From Photobacterium aphoticum (GTDB lineage Bacteria > Pseudomonadota > Gammaproteobacteria > Enterobacterales > Vibrionaceae): a stretch of 64,000 nucleotides of DNA. The notes below the pieces were generated by a model, which was not told the origin of the DNA, did not search any database, and was given only the letters and a program-made list of their open reading frames with translations. Made by a program: the position numbers and the translations under genes. This document shows, one piece after another, positions 63,967 to 64,000 of this stretch. The stretch's first letter is position 1; each line of letters begins with the position of its first letter. The DNA is taken from positions 1 to 64,000 of the forward strand of contig NZ_LDOV01000027.1 in assembly GCF_001029435.1 (NCBI RefSeq), read 5' to 3'.

Positions 63967-64000
63967 ATGAAAACGCATGCTGAACGTCAATATGACGGGC
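63967..64000 (+). CDS. Partial CDS start at the right edge
   Basis: ATG 63967 preceded by GAGAGGAAAA at suitable distance opens a frame (MKTHAERQYDG) that runs off the window. It is divergent to hmgA, where regulators or hpd/aro genes are often found, but eleven codons do not identify it. Confidence 0.4.
   Translation, partial: MKTHAERQYDG

Overview
The window looks like a chromosomal segment of a marine gammaproteobacterium of the family Vibrionaceae (Vibrio, Salinivibrio or Grimontia type). This rests on the overall style of the housekeeping genes (GuaC, Lpp, RecX, DUF2860 barrel, U32 enzyme, phenylalanine/tyrosine catabolism) and on the short heptamer/octamer tandem arrays between genes. 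I cannot name a species. No rRNA, tRNA, CRISPR array or IS element was seen.

Region 1 (1-20.8 kb, all on +) is a surface-polysaccharide locus with every sign of making a SULFATED glycan. It holds nucleotide-sugar genes (rfbB, ugd, galU), two large tandem GT2 glycosyltransferases, an AT-rich core (about 3.3-7.8 kb) with a sulfotransferase, a small glycosyltransferase and a glycosyltransferase-sulfotransferase fusion, then a third sulfotransferase and a KpsT-type export ATPase. Directly behind lie an SLC13 anion transporter, cysD, cysC, a DHH phosphoesterase that could remove the by-product PAP, cysN, and an RfaH-type antiterminator. No sulfite-forming genes (cysH/cysIJ) are present, so the sulfate is probably activated for transfer, not for cysteine. 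Three unrelated enzymes of the AT-rich core share a roughly 50-residue module (x-LRD...LRP-x-GP-x-I...K...EY), which I consider the most novel signal here.

Region 2 (20.8-27.6 kb) carries a small reverse-strand gene, a VanZ-like gene and a TPP-riboswitch-controlled thiamine salvage operon (thiD, an ABC importer, tenA, thiM, thiE) that reuses pyrimidine and thiazole moieties.

Region 3 (27.6-37.1 kb) is mostly single genes: HAD phosphatase, a long RecX, a DUF2860 outer-membrane protein, nitroreductase, small envelope proteins, pyruvate formate-lyase, and an EptA-type phosphoethanolamine transferase with an overlapping upstream mini-ORF.

Region 4 (37.1-42.4 kb, - strand) is a sugar-alcohol PTS operon matching Escherichia coli cmtBA-yggP-yggD-yggC, but with a PHP phosphoesterase where the bisphosphatase gene yggF would be expected.

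Region 5 (42.9-49 kb) has an AT-rich insert with a beta-class DNA methyltransferase and two small genes next to guaC. guaC has a putative promoter that fires straight into an intrinsic-terminator hairpin, with a PurR-like box upstream. A divergent POT-type transporter follows.

Region 6 (49-58.3 kb) holds a U32-family enzyme bracketed by two repeat arrays, a membrane protein ending in a winged-helix-like domain, lpp, and a TldD/PmbA protease pair beside a CobW-type GTPase.

Region 7 (58.3-63.7 kb, - strand) is the homogentisate pathway (hmgA, fumarylacetoacetase, maiA) plus acetoacetyl-CoA synthetase, three of which carry hydrophilic low-complexity inserts.
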